64,000 nucleotides of DNA from Deltaproteobacteria bacterium. Lineage in GTDB: Bacteria > JADJOY01. Positions within the stretch are counted from its first letter, which is position 1; each line of letters opens with the position of its first letter. The notes beneath the pieces were generated by a model that was not told where the DNA came from, made no database searches, and saw only the letters and a program-made list of their open reading frames with translations. The DNA is taken from positions 186,001-250,000 of the forward strand of contig JADJOY010000018.1 in the NCBI GenBank assembly GCA_016713535.1, in the 5' to 3' direction. The position numbers were made by a program, and so were the translations under genes. Positions 7,860 to 17,110 of this stretch are shown in pieces.

Positions 7860-10126
7860 TCACGAGCGCAGGAGCGGCACCCGCGCGGTATCGACCGCGC
7901 CGAACCCGAGCACCGGGAGTACCCGCCCGTAGGGCTCGGGGAGCGTGAAGCGCGCGCTCGCGCGCGACGCGAGCGCGTCGGGCACCGGCCGTCGCGGGCT
8001 CACGATCACCAGTGTCGGCCGCCCGGGATCGAGCTCCAGGGCTTCGGCGAGCGCCTCTTCGGAGGCGATGTGCTCGATCCGCTCGCCGACGCGGTGCAGG
8101 TAGTAGAAGGTCGGGTCGTCGAAGTCGAGCGCCGGGTCGACGCCGAGCGCGATGACTCTCCAGCCGGCGCGCTCGGGCTCGCCGAGGAAGGCGACGAAGC
8201 GCTCCACGATCAGCGGCATCGGCCGGCTCCTCGCGCGCGCGACGGTGTCCACGACGCGCGCCGCGAGGAACCCAGCGAGGGCCACGCTCGCGAGCATGGC
8301 GAGCGCTGGCCAGCGCGCGCCGAGGCGCGCACGCAGCGCATCGATCGCCGCGACCGCGAGCGAGCCCATCGCGATTGCGAACGCCGGATACGCGGGGTAC
8401 GCGTACCACGGCAGCTTGAGGCTCACGAGCGAGACCGCGGTGAACACCACCCCCGGCCACAGCAGCAGCAACGTCGCGGTCGCACCGTCGGGCGACGCGT
8501 CGCACTGCCGCCGGCCGCGTGCTGCACGCCACACCTCGGCCGCGAGCGCGAGCGGCACCACGGGCCACCACCCGTCCAGCGAGACGCGCTGGGCGGGGAA
8601 GTAGAACCACCACGGCCGTGCGTGCCACGGCTCGGAGGTCCCCGTGATCCGCCCCACGATCTGCTCGCCCACGCTCACTTCGACGAAGCCCGGCACCGAG
8701 AGCCAGCCTGCGAGTTGCCAGGCGAGCGGGGCCGCCAGCGCCGCCGCGGTCATCGCGACGAACGGGCGCGCACGAGCTCACGCCGCGGGCCAGACAGCAG
8801 GCGGTGGACGACGAGGATCGCGAGCGGCACGAGCCCCATCGCGGGCTTGGTGAGCGAGGTCGCGACCAGCGCGAGCGCGGCTCCCGTCGCCAGCCGGGGG
8901 GTGAGCGGCGAGCGGCTGCCGAGCGCGAGCGCGAGCGTGAAACCCAGGATCATCGCGCTGTCCTGGACGCCGTCGCGGGCCGCGTGGTGGAACACGTAGC
9001 CGTCGCAGGTGACCAGCACCGCGGCGGCGACGAGACCCGCTCCCGCGCCTCGCACGCGGCGCGCGAAGCCGTAGGTGACGAGCACCGTGAGCACGGCGAA
9101 GCTCGCATCCCACACCCGCACCCAGCCCTCGCTGGTGCCGAGCCAGCGGAACGTCGCGGCGCTGAGCCAGAGCTTGAGCGGCGGTTTCCGGGCATACGCC
9201 GACGCGTGATAGACGAGCGGCCACCACTGGCCCGCGTCGGCGGTCTCGAGGGCGACGCGCGTGTGGGTGTCCTCGTCGTGGCGGGCGACCGGCGGTGCCC
9301 CGAGGTCGGTGAAGAACACCGCGCTCGCCATCGCAGCAACCACCGTGGCGTGGAGCGTCGCGGACGCGAGGGCGCGACCCACGGCTGGCCGTCGCGCGAG
9401 CGTGTCGCGCAGCGCCTCCGCGAGTTTGCGCTGGCAGGCCCACGTCAACGCGACCACGAGCCCGAGCGCCGCGAGCGAGATCCACGGCCACGAGCGCGCC
9501 AGCCGCTCGAGCGCGAGGTCCGCCCCGCCCACCCGCGGACGCGAGCCCGGTGGATGGTAGGTCGGCGGCAGGAGCCACGGCCACGCGTGCCCGCTACGCG
9601 CGAGCGAGAGCTCCAGGCGACCGTCCGCGCCGAGGTTGGCGTAGCGGACCGAGATCTCGTGCGCGCCGTGGGTTAGGTCCACCGCCACCTGCGCGCGGCG
9701 CTCGTGCTCGGCGCCGTCGGGGGGCACGATGCGCCGCCCGTCGATGGTCACGGAGAGGAGATCGTCGAAGCTCGCCCGGAGCTGGTAGCGGCCGGGGTCG
9801 GCGATCGCGAGCCAGCCGTCGAAGCGCGCGCTGAAGTGCCGCGCCGAGACGGGGATGGAGCCGCGTTCGACCGCATCGAGGCTCGGCGCCGGAACGAGCT
9901 CCTCGACGACGGGCTCGCCGCGCCAGCCGGCGTTGGCGTAGTAGCGCGCCGTCAGGCCCTCCGGTCGCGGCGCGATCCCGCCCGTGAGCCGGTACCCGCC
10001 GCTCACGAGGCCGAGCAGCGACCACGCGACGACGATCCCCGCCGCGAGCCGCGCGCGAGGTGGCTGGCCGCCGACTCGCTGGCTCGCCCGCTTCATGGCC
10101 CGCAGCGTCACCCGCCGCCCTCGCAA
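7860..10126 (-). CDS. GT39-type membrane glycosyltransferase with PA14 domain (one frame break near 8765)
   Basis: Two abutting readings (10126-8750 and 8753-7860) join into one dolichyl-P-mannose/ArnT-like protein. A first membrane helix at 29-46 is followed by an exported PA14-like domain at about 57-185 (LTARYYANAGWRGEP, DGWLAIADPGRYQL, DDLLSVTIDGRRI). Further helices follow, then the catalytic-loop region RHDEDTHTRVALE and KPPLKLWLS, and a multi-helix core. The first part ends VRARSSR; the second enters as RPFVAMTAAALAAPLAW. One added C in the CCC run (8764-8766) gives a continuous membrane helix. Such enzymes use polyprenyl-linked sugars at the periplasmic face; PA14 probably binds glycans. 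The start is uncertain (TTG 10126, GTG 10111 or ATG 10096). The 4-bp ATGA overlap could alternatively mean two coupled genes. Confidence 0.75.
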
Positions 10127-10133
10127 CCGCCTC

Positions 10134-10652
10134 TCACAGCTCGCCGTCCCAGTATCCGGCGGGTACGAGCCGCCCGACCTTGCCGAGCGCTCGCACCAGC
10201 ACCTTCTCGGAGTCCGGGTAGACGCACGCGTCGTTGGGCTCGCGGGTGCCGATGACGAGGATCCTGAGGGGCTTCTTGCCGGTGTTGCGGGTAGCGTGCG
10301 CGACCCGGCCGTTGGGCGGGAAGACCACGTAGGAGCCGCCGCGGACCGGCACCTCGCGCTCGCCGATCCGCATCACGCCGGTACCTTCCAGCACCCAGAC
10401 GTGCTCCTCTTCCTGGGTGTGCCAGTGGAAGGTGCTGCTCCAGCGCCCGGGCATGACCTCCTCGAGGACCACGCCCACGCGCTCGGAGCGTCCGAACTCA
10501 CCGAGGGCGCGGACGACACCGCCGTACTTGTCGCCCGCGCTCCACTCGACGCGAGGCACGTCCTCGATCTGGAAGACCTCGTGCTTGCGGGCGTGCCGGC
10601 GCTTGCGCGGGTCGAGCCGCTTCTCGCTCGCCACCTTCGTCCCTCTCGCCAT
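10134..10652 (-). CDS. Cupin-domain protein
   Basis: 172 aa from ATG 10652 (GGAGGCG just upstream). A basic N-terminus (KRLDPRKRRHARKH) precedes a single cupin barrel with the metal motif FHWHTQEEEHVWVLEGTG (HxHx4E), then VRGGSYVVFPPNGRVAHATRN with the third His, as in cupin_2 proteins. The product could be a metal-binding enzyme or a sugar-isomerase-like protein; the reaction is not readable. It lies 7 bp upstream of the PA14-GT39 gene on the same strand, so the two are probably co-transcribed, and a role in the same glycan pathway is a reasonable inference. Confidence 0.8.
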   Translation of the reverse strand: MARGTKVASEKRLDPRKRRHARKHEVFQIEDVPRVEWSAGDKYGGVVRALGEFGRSERVGVVLEEVMPGRWSSTFHWHTQEEEHVWVLEGTGVMRIGEREVPVRGGSYVVFPPNGRVAHATRNTGKKPLRILVIGTREPNDACVYPDSEKVLVRALGKVGRLVPAGYWDGEL

Positions 10653-11067
10653 CCGCGCCTCCGGGTCAGGGCGCGAGGGTAGGCGCGGCGGTGCGTGATG
10701 GAAAGCAAGGCACACGGCCTCGCCCGTCGCGCGACCGTCGGCTCCGAGGGAGCTGCCGGCCGGACGCGAGTCCGGTGCCAGGATCGCTGCGACGAAGAGC
10801 CCGGTGGCAGGCGCCAGTTCGTAGGAGGTGATCCGAAGGGCAGCCGCACCGCGGGTGGCCGGGGGCGTCGCGCTGCGCAGGCACGGCTGTGACCCGGATC
10901 ACTCGACTCACGGCCGGTCTGTCCTACGGATGCTCGATCGGGACGCAGCGCCCGGGCATCGCGTTCACTCGACCGATGTCGGATGGGGCGAGGCGCCTTT
11001 TGCCGTCATCCTCACGGTGACGAAGTCGACACCGCGGCTGCCTCCGCGCCGTCGGAGAGGGGATCGA
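10653..11067. other. Divergent intergenic region, no feature recognised
   Basis: About 415 bases between the cupin gene (minus) and the anchor-L gene (plus). I looked for GEMM (c-di-GMP) and cobalamin riboswitch cores and for sigma70 hexamers and found no convincing match. GCCGGCCGGACGCGAGTCCGG near 10755-10775 can form a small hairpin. Confidence 0.3.
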
Positions 11068-12950
11068 ATGACGAGGGTAAGAGCAACGGTCGATCGATCG
11101 ATGGCTCGAGGGGCGGGCCGAGGCTCATCCCTGCTGGCCACCATGATGTCACTGGCCGTTGCGGCGACCTCGGCGGTGGCCGCGCAACCTGCCGCTCCCA
11201 AGTCGCGAGCTGTGCCTCCCGCGCGCATGGCTGCGAGCAAGCCCGCGACGCGAGCGGTCGCGGCCGCGTCGTTCGTGCCGACCGACCTGACCGGCGTCGT
11301 CACACCGTTCGATCTTGCCTACTCGCTGGTGGGCCCAGGAGTCACGATCTCCAACGTGACCTTCACCGGCGCACCGATCGCGGCCGGGACCTTCGCAGGC
11401 GGGGCCGGCATCATCTCGTTCCCGTCGGGGATCATCCTCAGTTCGGGCAACATCGCGAACGTGGTGGGGCCGAACCAGACCGATGGCGTCACCGGGACAA
11501 TCAGCTGTCTGGCGACGCGAACCTCGACACGCTGACCTCCGGGTATCCGACGCTGGATGCGACGGTTCTCGAGTTCGACTTCGTGCCCAACGCCGCGAGT
11601 GTCTATTTCGAGTACGTCTTCGGTTCGGACGAGTACAACGAGTGGGTCAACAGCCCCTACAACGACGTCTTTGCCTTCTACATCAATGGCCAGAACTGCG
11701 CGATGGTAGGGGCGCCGCCCGTCCCCGTGTCGGTCAACACGATCAACGACGGGAACCCGTTCGGAACCGGCGGGCCGAACTCGAATCTGTTCATCAACAA
11801 CGAGATCGGCACCAGCGGCACTCCGCTGAACACCGAGATGGACGGCGTCACCCAGACGCTGATCTGTCAATCGGTGGTTCAGGCCAATCAACCCAACCAC
11901 ATCAAGCTCGCCATCGCCGACGCGTCCGATCACATCCTCGACTCCAACGTGTTCATCCGAGGGGGTAGCTTTTCGACGATCCCCCCCGAGGTCTGTGACG
12001 ACGGCGTCGACAACGACGGCGATGGATCGATCGACTGCACCGATCCCGAGTGCTCGAGTAGCTCGTACTGCGAGTCACCTACCTGCGGCAACGGCACGGT
12101 GGACTACGGCGAGCAGTGCGACGACGGCAACAACGAAAACGGCGACGGCTGCCGGGCCGACTGCACGCTAGAGTCCTGCGGTGACGGTGTGCTCGATCCT
12201 GGCGAGCAGTGCGATCCCGAGATCCCTGGCGCTGGCGACGATTGCCGCGACGATTGCACGCTCGGGGTCTGTGGCGACGGCTTCCTCGACCCTGAAGAGG
12301 ATTGCGACGACGGCAACCTCGAGAACGGCGACGGCTGCAGCAGCTCGTGCCTGGTAGAGGAGCCTGAATCCGCCTGCAACGACGGACTGGATGACGACAG
12401 CGACGGGCTCATCGACTGCTTCGACCCCGACTGCGCCAGTGACGGAGACTGCGAGGGCGTCGAGCTTTGCTACGACGGCGCCGACAACGACGGCGACGGC
12501 GCCGCCGACTGCGCCGACGGCGATTGCGCGGCCTTCCCGGGTTGCGAGCTGCCACCGCTCGAGGACTGTGGAAACGGCCTCGACGACGACGGCGACGGCG
12601 CCACCGACTGCTCCGACGCCGACTGCGCTGCGTTCCCCGCCTGCGGGTGCAGCGACGCGGACGGCGACGGCTACGGCAGTCCCGCTTCGGTCCATTGCGA
12701 TCACGCCGAGCTCGACTGCAACGACGCTAACGCCGACATCAACCCGGGTAAGGCCGAGATCCCGGGCAACGGCCTCGACGACGACTGCAACGCCGCCACC
12801 CCTGGCGCCTGCACGCCGAAGCTCGCGGAGGCTGGCGTGGCCGGCGGAACGAGCAACGCGGGCAACGTAGACCTGGGCTTCTACTTGATCCCGGGTGCAG
12901 CGCTGGTCGTCGCCTTCCGGCGGATGCGAGCTGGCTTCCGCCGCGCCTGA
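11068..12950 (+). CDS. Choice-of-anchor L / Cys-rich repeat / MopE-motif surface protein (one frame break near 11495)
   Basis: The start at ATG 11068 has GAGAGGGG upstream. A signal peptide ([20 protein letters not shown]) is followed by a choice-of-anchor L domain: [18 protein letters not shown], then the hallmark [22 protein letters not shown]. Next come myxobacterial Cys-rich (DUF4215-type) repeats such as [16 protein letters not shown], Asp-rich DNDGDG loops, and a MopE-type metal-binding motif (DADGDGYG...[11 protein letters not shown]). It ends with a hydrophobic stretch and Arg cluster ([17 protein letters not shown]), a sorting-tail look. The first frame stops at 11535; adding one G to GGG (11494-11496) joins DGVTG to [13 protein letters not shown], the family's normal path. 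Probably a Ca-binding outer-surface protein. Confidence 0.85.
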
Positions 12951-12996
12951 CGCTCGATCCCCCGACCGGTCCCGCCTCGTGGGGCGGGATCGGCAC

Positions 12997-13029
12997 GCGG
13001 CCGGCCCTCGGTGAGGGCCGGCCGCCTTT
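12997..13029 (+). terminator. Strong terminator after the anchor-L gene
   Basis: Perfect 13-bp stem GCGGCCGGCCCTC / GAGGGCCGGCCGC with a 3-nt loop, followed by CTTTC. It starts 47 bp after the stop. The remainder of the 349-bp gap up to 13299 shows no promoter I can defend. Confidence 0.75.
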
Positions 13030-13299
13030 CGTCCAGCACGCCACGATGGGCACCGTCGGCCGGTCGACGACTCGAGCGTCTGCCTGTCTGGAGGGTCTCT
13101 TGGTCGTACGTCCAGCTCGAGTCGGGAGGTTCGGCGTCCTCGCCGCAAACCCGGGCGTCGCCCATCCGGAGCGCCTCACGGTTCACGGTACCGCCGCTTA
13201 CCGGTTCCGAGCGCCCGTGCGTGCTCGCGCGCGTGGTTGCTTCGCGCCGCGGGGATCGCTCATCATGGGCGCTTTGCGCGCCACGGCGAAGGAGTGCCC

Positions 13300-14301
13300 A
13301 TGATCCGGTTCATCGCTCGGTTCACGCCGATCAGCCTCGTTCTCGTGTCGGCGCTCGCCGTGTCCGCTTCCCCGTCGCGCGCCCAGTACTGCGCCGCGCC
13401 GACCACCAACGAGTGGTTCGACATCTCGGCGATGGGCGGCAACCTCGGCCTCGGCAACGACGCCGCGATCATGTGCATGTGGCCGCTCACGTTCACGCTC
13501 TACGGCACCGCGTACGACAACATCGTCATCAGCTCGAACGGCTACGCGTTCCTGACCAACGCGGGCTTCAACCCGGGCTGCTCGGTCGCGCCTCCTCCGG
13601 GCGGCACCAGCCCGAGCAACGTGTCGCTACCGAACGTGTCCGCGCCGGGCGCCTTGATCGCGCCGTTCTGGGACGACCTCGATCCGTCGCTCTCGGGCGG
13701 CGTCCACTCGGTGGGCTGGGCGCTCGCCGGCCAGCCGCAGCGCCTCGTCGTGCAGTGGGACGGCGTTCCCCACGCCGGTGGTGGTGGGACCGGCAAGTTC
13801 CAGATGCAGCTCGAGGACGTCACCCACGACATCATCTTCTGCTACCAGGACGTCGACTTCGCGAACCCGGCCGTCGACTTCGGTGCGAGCGCGACGGTGG
13901 GCATCCAGGACGCCACCGGCACCCAGGCGCTCCAGTACTCGTTCAATGCGCCGACGCTCTCGAACAACTCGTGCATCCGCGTCTACGCGTCCTGCCCGTG
14001 CGCGGATGGCGACGGGGGCGGTTACGGGAACCCGGCGTCGCCGTCCTGCACGTTCCCGCAGCTCGACTGCAACGACTCCAGCGCGGCGGTGAACCCGGGC
14101 GCCACCGAGGTCCTGTTCAACGGCATCGACGACGACTGCAACCCGGCGAACCCGGTGAACCCGGCGTGCATGAGCGTCTCGGCGAGCGCCGACCCGGCGC
14201 AGAGCGCTGCGAGCGCAGCCGCGACCGCGGTCGGCGTGGCATTGCCGCTCGTGCTGCTGACGATCCGCCGTCGTCGCGGGGCCGGGAAGGACCGCCCATG
14301 A
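13300..14301 (+). CDS. Secreted MopE-motif protein with C-terminal anchor
   Basis: 333 aa; ATG 13300 is preceded by GAAGGAG. The signal peptide (SLVLVSALAVSASPSRAQ) ends before residue 26. The middle is a beta-rich, nidogen-like domain (NIVISSNGYAFLTNAGF, APFWDDLDPS, RLVVQWDGV, FQMQLEDVTHDIIFCY), as in proteins that pair with MopE repeats. An Asp-rich metal-binding motif follows (DGDGGGYGNP, LDCNDSSAAVNPGATE, NGIDDDCNP). The C-terminus has a hydrophobic helix and an RRRR cluster, a tripartite sorting-tail pattern. It shares the MopE-type ending with the preceding anchor-L gene, and the next lipoprotein gene overlaps its stop (ATGA). Confidence 0.8.
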   Translation: MIRFIARFTPISLVLVSALAVSASPSRAQYCAAPTTNEWFDISAMGGNLGLGNDAAIMCMWPLTFTLYGTAYDNIVISSNGYAFLTNAGFNPGCSVAPPPGGTSPSNVSLPNVSAPGALIAPFWDDLDPSLSGGVHSVGWALAGQPQRLVVQWDGVPHAGGGGTGKFQMQLEDVTHDIIFCYQDVDFANPAVDFGASATVGIQDATGTQALQYSFNAPTLSNNSCIRVYASCPCADGDGGGYGNPASPSCTFPQLDCNDSSAAVNPGATEVLFNGIDDDCNPANPVNPACMSVSASADPAQSAASAAATAVGVALPLVLLTIRRRRGAGKDRP

Positions 14302-14738
14302 GGCGTGCGTATCCCACGGGTCCGCTGGGCGCGGTGGTGCTCGCGTACGTCGGGTTGCTCGCGCTCGGTGGCTGCAGCAAGAACGGCGGCGGGCAGGTGA
14401 CCACCTCGCTGCGCGCCGGCGAGACCGTGACCGCCGTGCTCGAGGTGAAGGCCGGCGAGTCCGAGGGCGGCGACCTCGAGTCGTGCGACCTGGTGGTGCT
14501 GAACGAGCAGGACTTCGGTACCGTCGAGGCCCTCGCGCAGATGGACGTCACCCTCGGCAAGCCGGGCAAGTCGGATAACCACAAGTGCGGCGTGGTCGCG
14601 ACGATCACCGGCCACGACGACGCGGTGGCCGGCGACTACGTCGTCGAGGCCACGTTCTTCTACAAGTACAGCGCCGTGTTCCAGGGCACCCAGGAAGGCG
14701 ACGACATCGGCGCGATCCTGATCACCATCGCGCCCTGA
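14298..14738 (+). CDS. Small lipoprotein of unknown function
   Basis: 146 aa. Its signal peptide ends in the lipobox ALGGC, predicting an outer-membrane or periplasmic lipoprotein. The mature part is a single beta-sandwich-like domain (TTSLRAGETVTAVLEVKAGES, ESCDLVVLNEQDFG, DYVVEATFFYKYSAVFQG, DDIGAILITIAP) with two Cys that could pair. ATG overlaps the stop of the MopE-motif gene, so the two are translationally coupled and likely work at the same surface. No family recognised. Confidence 0.75.
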   Translation: MRRAYPTGPLGAVVLAYVGLLALGGCSKNGGGQVTTSLRAGETVTAVLEVKAGESEGGDLESCDLVVLNEQDFGTVEALAQMDVTLGKPGKSDNHKCGVVATITGHDDAVAGDYVVEATFFYKYSAVFQGTQEGDDIGAILITIAP

Positions 14739-14801
14739 GGGGCACAGCGGGCGGGTGCGAAGTCAGCCCCTACGATCGCGTCGGTGACGCTGCCCCGGCG
14801 C

Positions 14802-16964
14802 TCACGCCCGCGCGACGGTGACGGGGACGCCGCTGAGCTGGGTGGTGCCCGAGACAACGTCGAACAACCGCTCGTCGGTGACGTCGTTGATGCTGACGCC
14901 TGGGTGAGCGGAAGCGACGGCGAGCCCGTCGCCGGCACGGTCGTGCCCGTAGCCGTGGGGTAGGCACACGACCCCCGGCATCATCTCGTCGCTGATCTCG
15001 ATCGGCGCCTCGATCGCGCCCACGCGTGAGCGGATCGTCGCTCGGTCTCCTGCGCCGAGGTTGCGTCCGGCGGCGTCGCGCGGATGGATGAGGAGCGTGC
15101 AGCGGTCGCGTCCCTTCACGAGCCGAGCGCTGTTGTGCATCCACGAGTTGTTCGAGTGGAGCTGGCGGCGGCTCACGAGCAGCAGTGTGTCGGCGTCGAC
15201 CGCCGCCGCGTCAGGCTCGAGCTTGGCGGCGAGCCGTGGCAGGTCTTCGACCATCGGCGCGGGGACGAGGTCGATCCGCCGCGCGCGATTCGCGAGCCGC
15301 GCCGGTAGCCGGAGCTCGAGCGGGCCGAGGTCGAGCCCGTGCGGGTTGGCGAGGAGCTTGGCCAGGCTCAGCCCGGCCGAGCCGGACCGGAAGCGGTCGC
15401 CGTGGGGGCCGAGGCGGACCAGCCAGTCGAGGACGCCACGCGGCCCGAGCCGGCGTGCGAGCGCGACACCCGCGGCGGCGGCGAGCCGGGTGAGTCCGCT
15501 GCGACGGCGCCCGAGGCGCTCGGTGAGGCCGAGGAAGATCTCGTGGTCGTGACGCGTGCCTCGCGGCGGCGGGAGGATGGCCTGCGAGAAGTGCGCGACG
15601 TTCCTCACCGCGAGCGCCTGCGCGAGCAAGGGAAAGTGGTCGTGCTCGAGGCCCCAGGTAGGGGGCAGGATGAGACGCGCGTGGCGCGTGGTCTCGTTCC
15701 TGTAGATGTCGATCGATACCATGAAGTCGAGGCCAGCGAGGGCGCGCTCGACGCGGGCGCCGTTGGGGAGCGAGAGCACCGGGTTGCCGGCGTGTGTGAG
15801 GAGGCCGCGGATCCGGCCGGATCCCGGCGTGTCCATCTCCTCGGCGAAGACGGCGACCGGTAGCTCGCTGGTGAACGCCTTCTGTCCGCTCACACGGCTG
15901 CGCCAGCGGTCGTGGCTGCCCCGCTGGCCGAGCAAGGTCGCGACTCCGGCCAGGTCGACGGCAGGAGTGGTGAACATCCACCCGCCTTCTCGGTCGAGGT
16001 TCCCGGTGACGATGTTGAGCGCGTCGGTGAGCCACGTCGCGAGCGCGCCGAACTCCTGCACGCAGGCACCCATGCGCGAGTAGCAGACCGCGCGGCGCGC
16101 GGCGGCGAAGTCGCGCGCGAGGGTGCGGATCGAGCCGGCGTCGATGCCCACGGCCGCCGCCACACGCTCGGCTGTGAACGGCGCGAGGATCCCGCGGAGC
16201 CGATCGAGCCCGTCGGTGAAGGTGGCCAGGCGGCCGGGGGCAGCGCGATCCTCCTCGAAGATCGTCGCGATCATCGACGCCAGCAGCAGCGCGTCGGTGC
16301 CGGGCCGGATGAAGAGATGTCGATCGGCGGCATCGGCGGTCTCGGTGCGGCGCGGATCGACCACCACCACGCGCCCGCCGCGGGCGCGGATCGCTGCCAG
16401 CCGCCGCTTCACGTCGGGGGCCGCCATCGCGCTGCCGTTCGACACCAGCGGGTTGGCGCCGAGGATCAGCAGGAAGTCGGTGCGCTCGAGGTCCGCGACC
16501 GGGATGAGCGCCTGGTTGCCGTACAGGAAGAACGACGTCATGAGCCGCGGCAGCGCGTCGACGGAGTTCGAGGAGTAGTTGTTGTGCGAGGCGAGCAGAT
16601 CGCGGAACGGCAGCCCGAAGAGAAGCGCGTTCGAGCTGTGGGCGGTCGGGTTGCCGATGTAGAGCGCGAAGGCGTCGCGACCGTGAAGCGACTGGATCTC
16701 GGCGATCCGGTCGGCCGTCTCGTCGAGGGCGTCGTCCCACGACACCGGTCTCCAGTTGTCGCCCACGCGCCGGATCGGTTCGCGGATGCGATCGGGATCG
16801 TGCTGGACGTCCTGGAGCGCGACCCCCTTGGGGCAGAGGTGGCCGCCGCTGAAGGGGTCGTTCTCGTCGCCTCGGATGGCGGTGACGCGGTCGTGCTCGA
16901 CGGTGACCTGCAGGCCACACATCGCCTCGCAGAGGTGACAGACGGCGTAGCGGGGGTCGCTCAT
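14802..16964 (-). CDS. Molybdopterin-dependent oxidoreductase (formate-dehydrogenase-like)
   Basis: 720 aa. The N-terminal 4Fe-4S site is C9xxC12xxxC16...C44 (CHLCEAMC, HLCPKG), followed by DMSO-reductase-family domains: RRVGDNWRPVSWDDALDE, NPTAHSSNALLFG, ILGANPLVSNGSAMAAPD, VVVVDPRRTETADAAD and the C-terminal MopB cap VCLPHGYGHDRAG...INDVTDERLFD. It lacks a Tat signal, so it is cytoplasmic. Members resemble assimilatory nitrate reductase/FdhF-like enzymes; the substrate is unknown. No electron-transfer subunit is adjacent. The start is ATG 16964; in-frame sequence upstream belongs to the acyl-CoA synthetase region. It is the last gene of a minus-strand run. Confidence 0.9.
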   Translation of the reverse strand: MSDPRYAVCHLCEAMCGLQVTVEHDRVTAIRGDENDPFSGGHLCPKGVALQDVQHDPDRIREPIRRVGDNWRPVSWDDALDETADRIAEIQSLHGRDAFALYIGNPTAHSSNALLFGLPFRDLLASHNNYSSNSVDALPRLMTSFFLYGNQALIPVADLERTDFLLILGANPLVSNGSAMAAPDVKRRLAAIRARGGRVVVVDPRRTETADAADRHLFIRPGTDALLLASMIATIFEEDRAAPGRLATFTDGLDRLRGILAPFTAERVAAAVGIDAGSIRTLARDFAAARRAVCYSRMGACVQEFGALATWLTDALNIVTGNLDREGGWMFTTPAVDLAGVATLLGQRGSHDRWRSRVSGQKAFTSELPVAVFAEEMDTPGSGRIRGLLTHAGNPVLSLPNGARVERALAGLDFMVSIDIYRNETTRHARLILPPTWGLEHDHFPLLAQALAVRNVAHFSQAILPPPRGTRHDHEIFLGLTERLGRRRSGLTRLAAAAGVALARRLGPRGVLDWLVRLGPHGDRFRSGSAGLSLAKLLANPHGLDLGPLELRLPARLANRARRIDLVPAPMVEDLPRLAAKLEPDAAAVDADTLLLVSRRQLHSNNSWMHNSARLVKGRDRCTLLIHPRDAAGRNLGAGDRATIRSRVGAIEAPIEISDEMMPGVVCLPHGYGHDRAGDGLAVASAHPGVSINDVTDERLFDVVSGTTQLSGVPVTVARA

Positions 16965-17030
16965 GGTGCGGCCATTTACGCGCCCGGGAGCTAGCCGAGG
17001 CAACCTCCGCGGAGTCTGGGCGCGCGCGTT

Positions 17031-17100
17031 GGGGGGCGACCGCTTCGTCGGTCGCCCCCCGCCTGGTGTCTGGGGCCGCCGACGAAGCGACGGCCCTCCA
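17031..17100. repeat. Paired hairpins, BIME-like (family R1, copy 1)
   Basis: A perfect 12-bp stem (GGGGGGCGACCG/CGGTCGCCCCCC, loop CTTCGT) is followed 11 bp later by an oppositely oriented hairpin, TGGGGCCG-CCGACGAAGCGA-CGGCCCTCCA. The same paired arrangement occurs at 36787-36855 and a single copy at 44199-44229. It separates the acyl-CoA synthetase stop from the oxidoreductase gene and may terminate or protect the message. Confidence 0.75.
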
Positions 17101-17110
17101 GACAGGTCGC

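Noticed and set aside
10700-10900. c-di-GMP (GEMM) or cobalamin riboswitch
   Set aside because: GAAAGCAAGGCACACGG looks faintly GEMM-like, but the conserved core and pairing are missing.
12168-13148. 326-aa minus-strand frame opposite the Cys-rich repeats
   Set aside because: Val/Ala repeat composition is the mirror of the Asp/Gly-rich MopE and DUF4215 codons.
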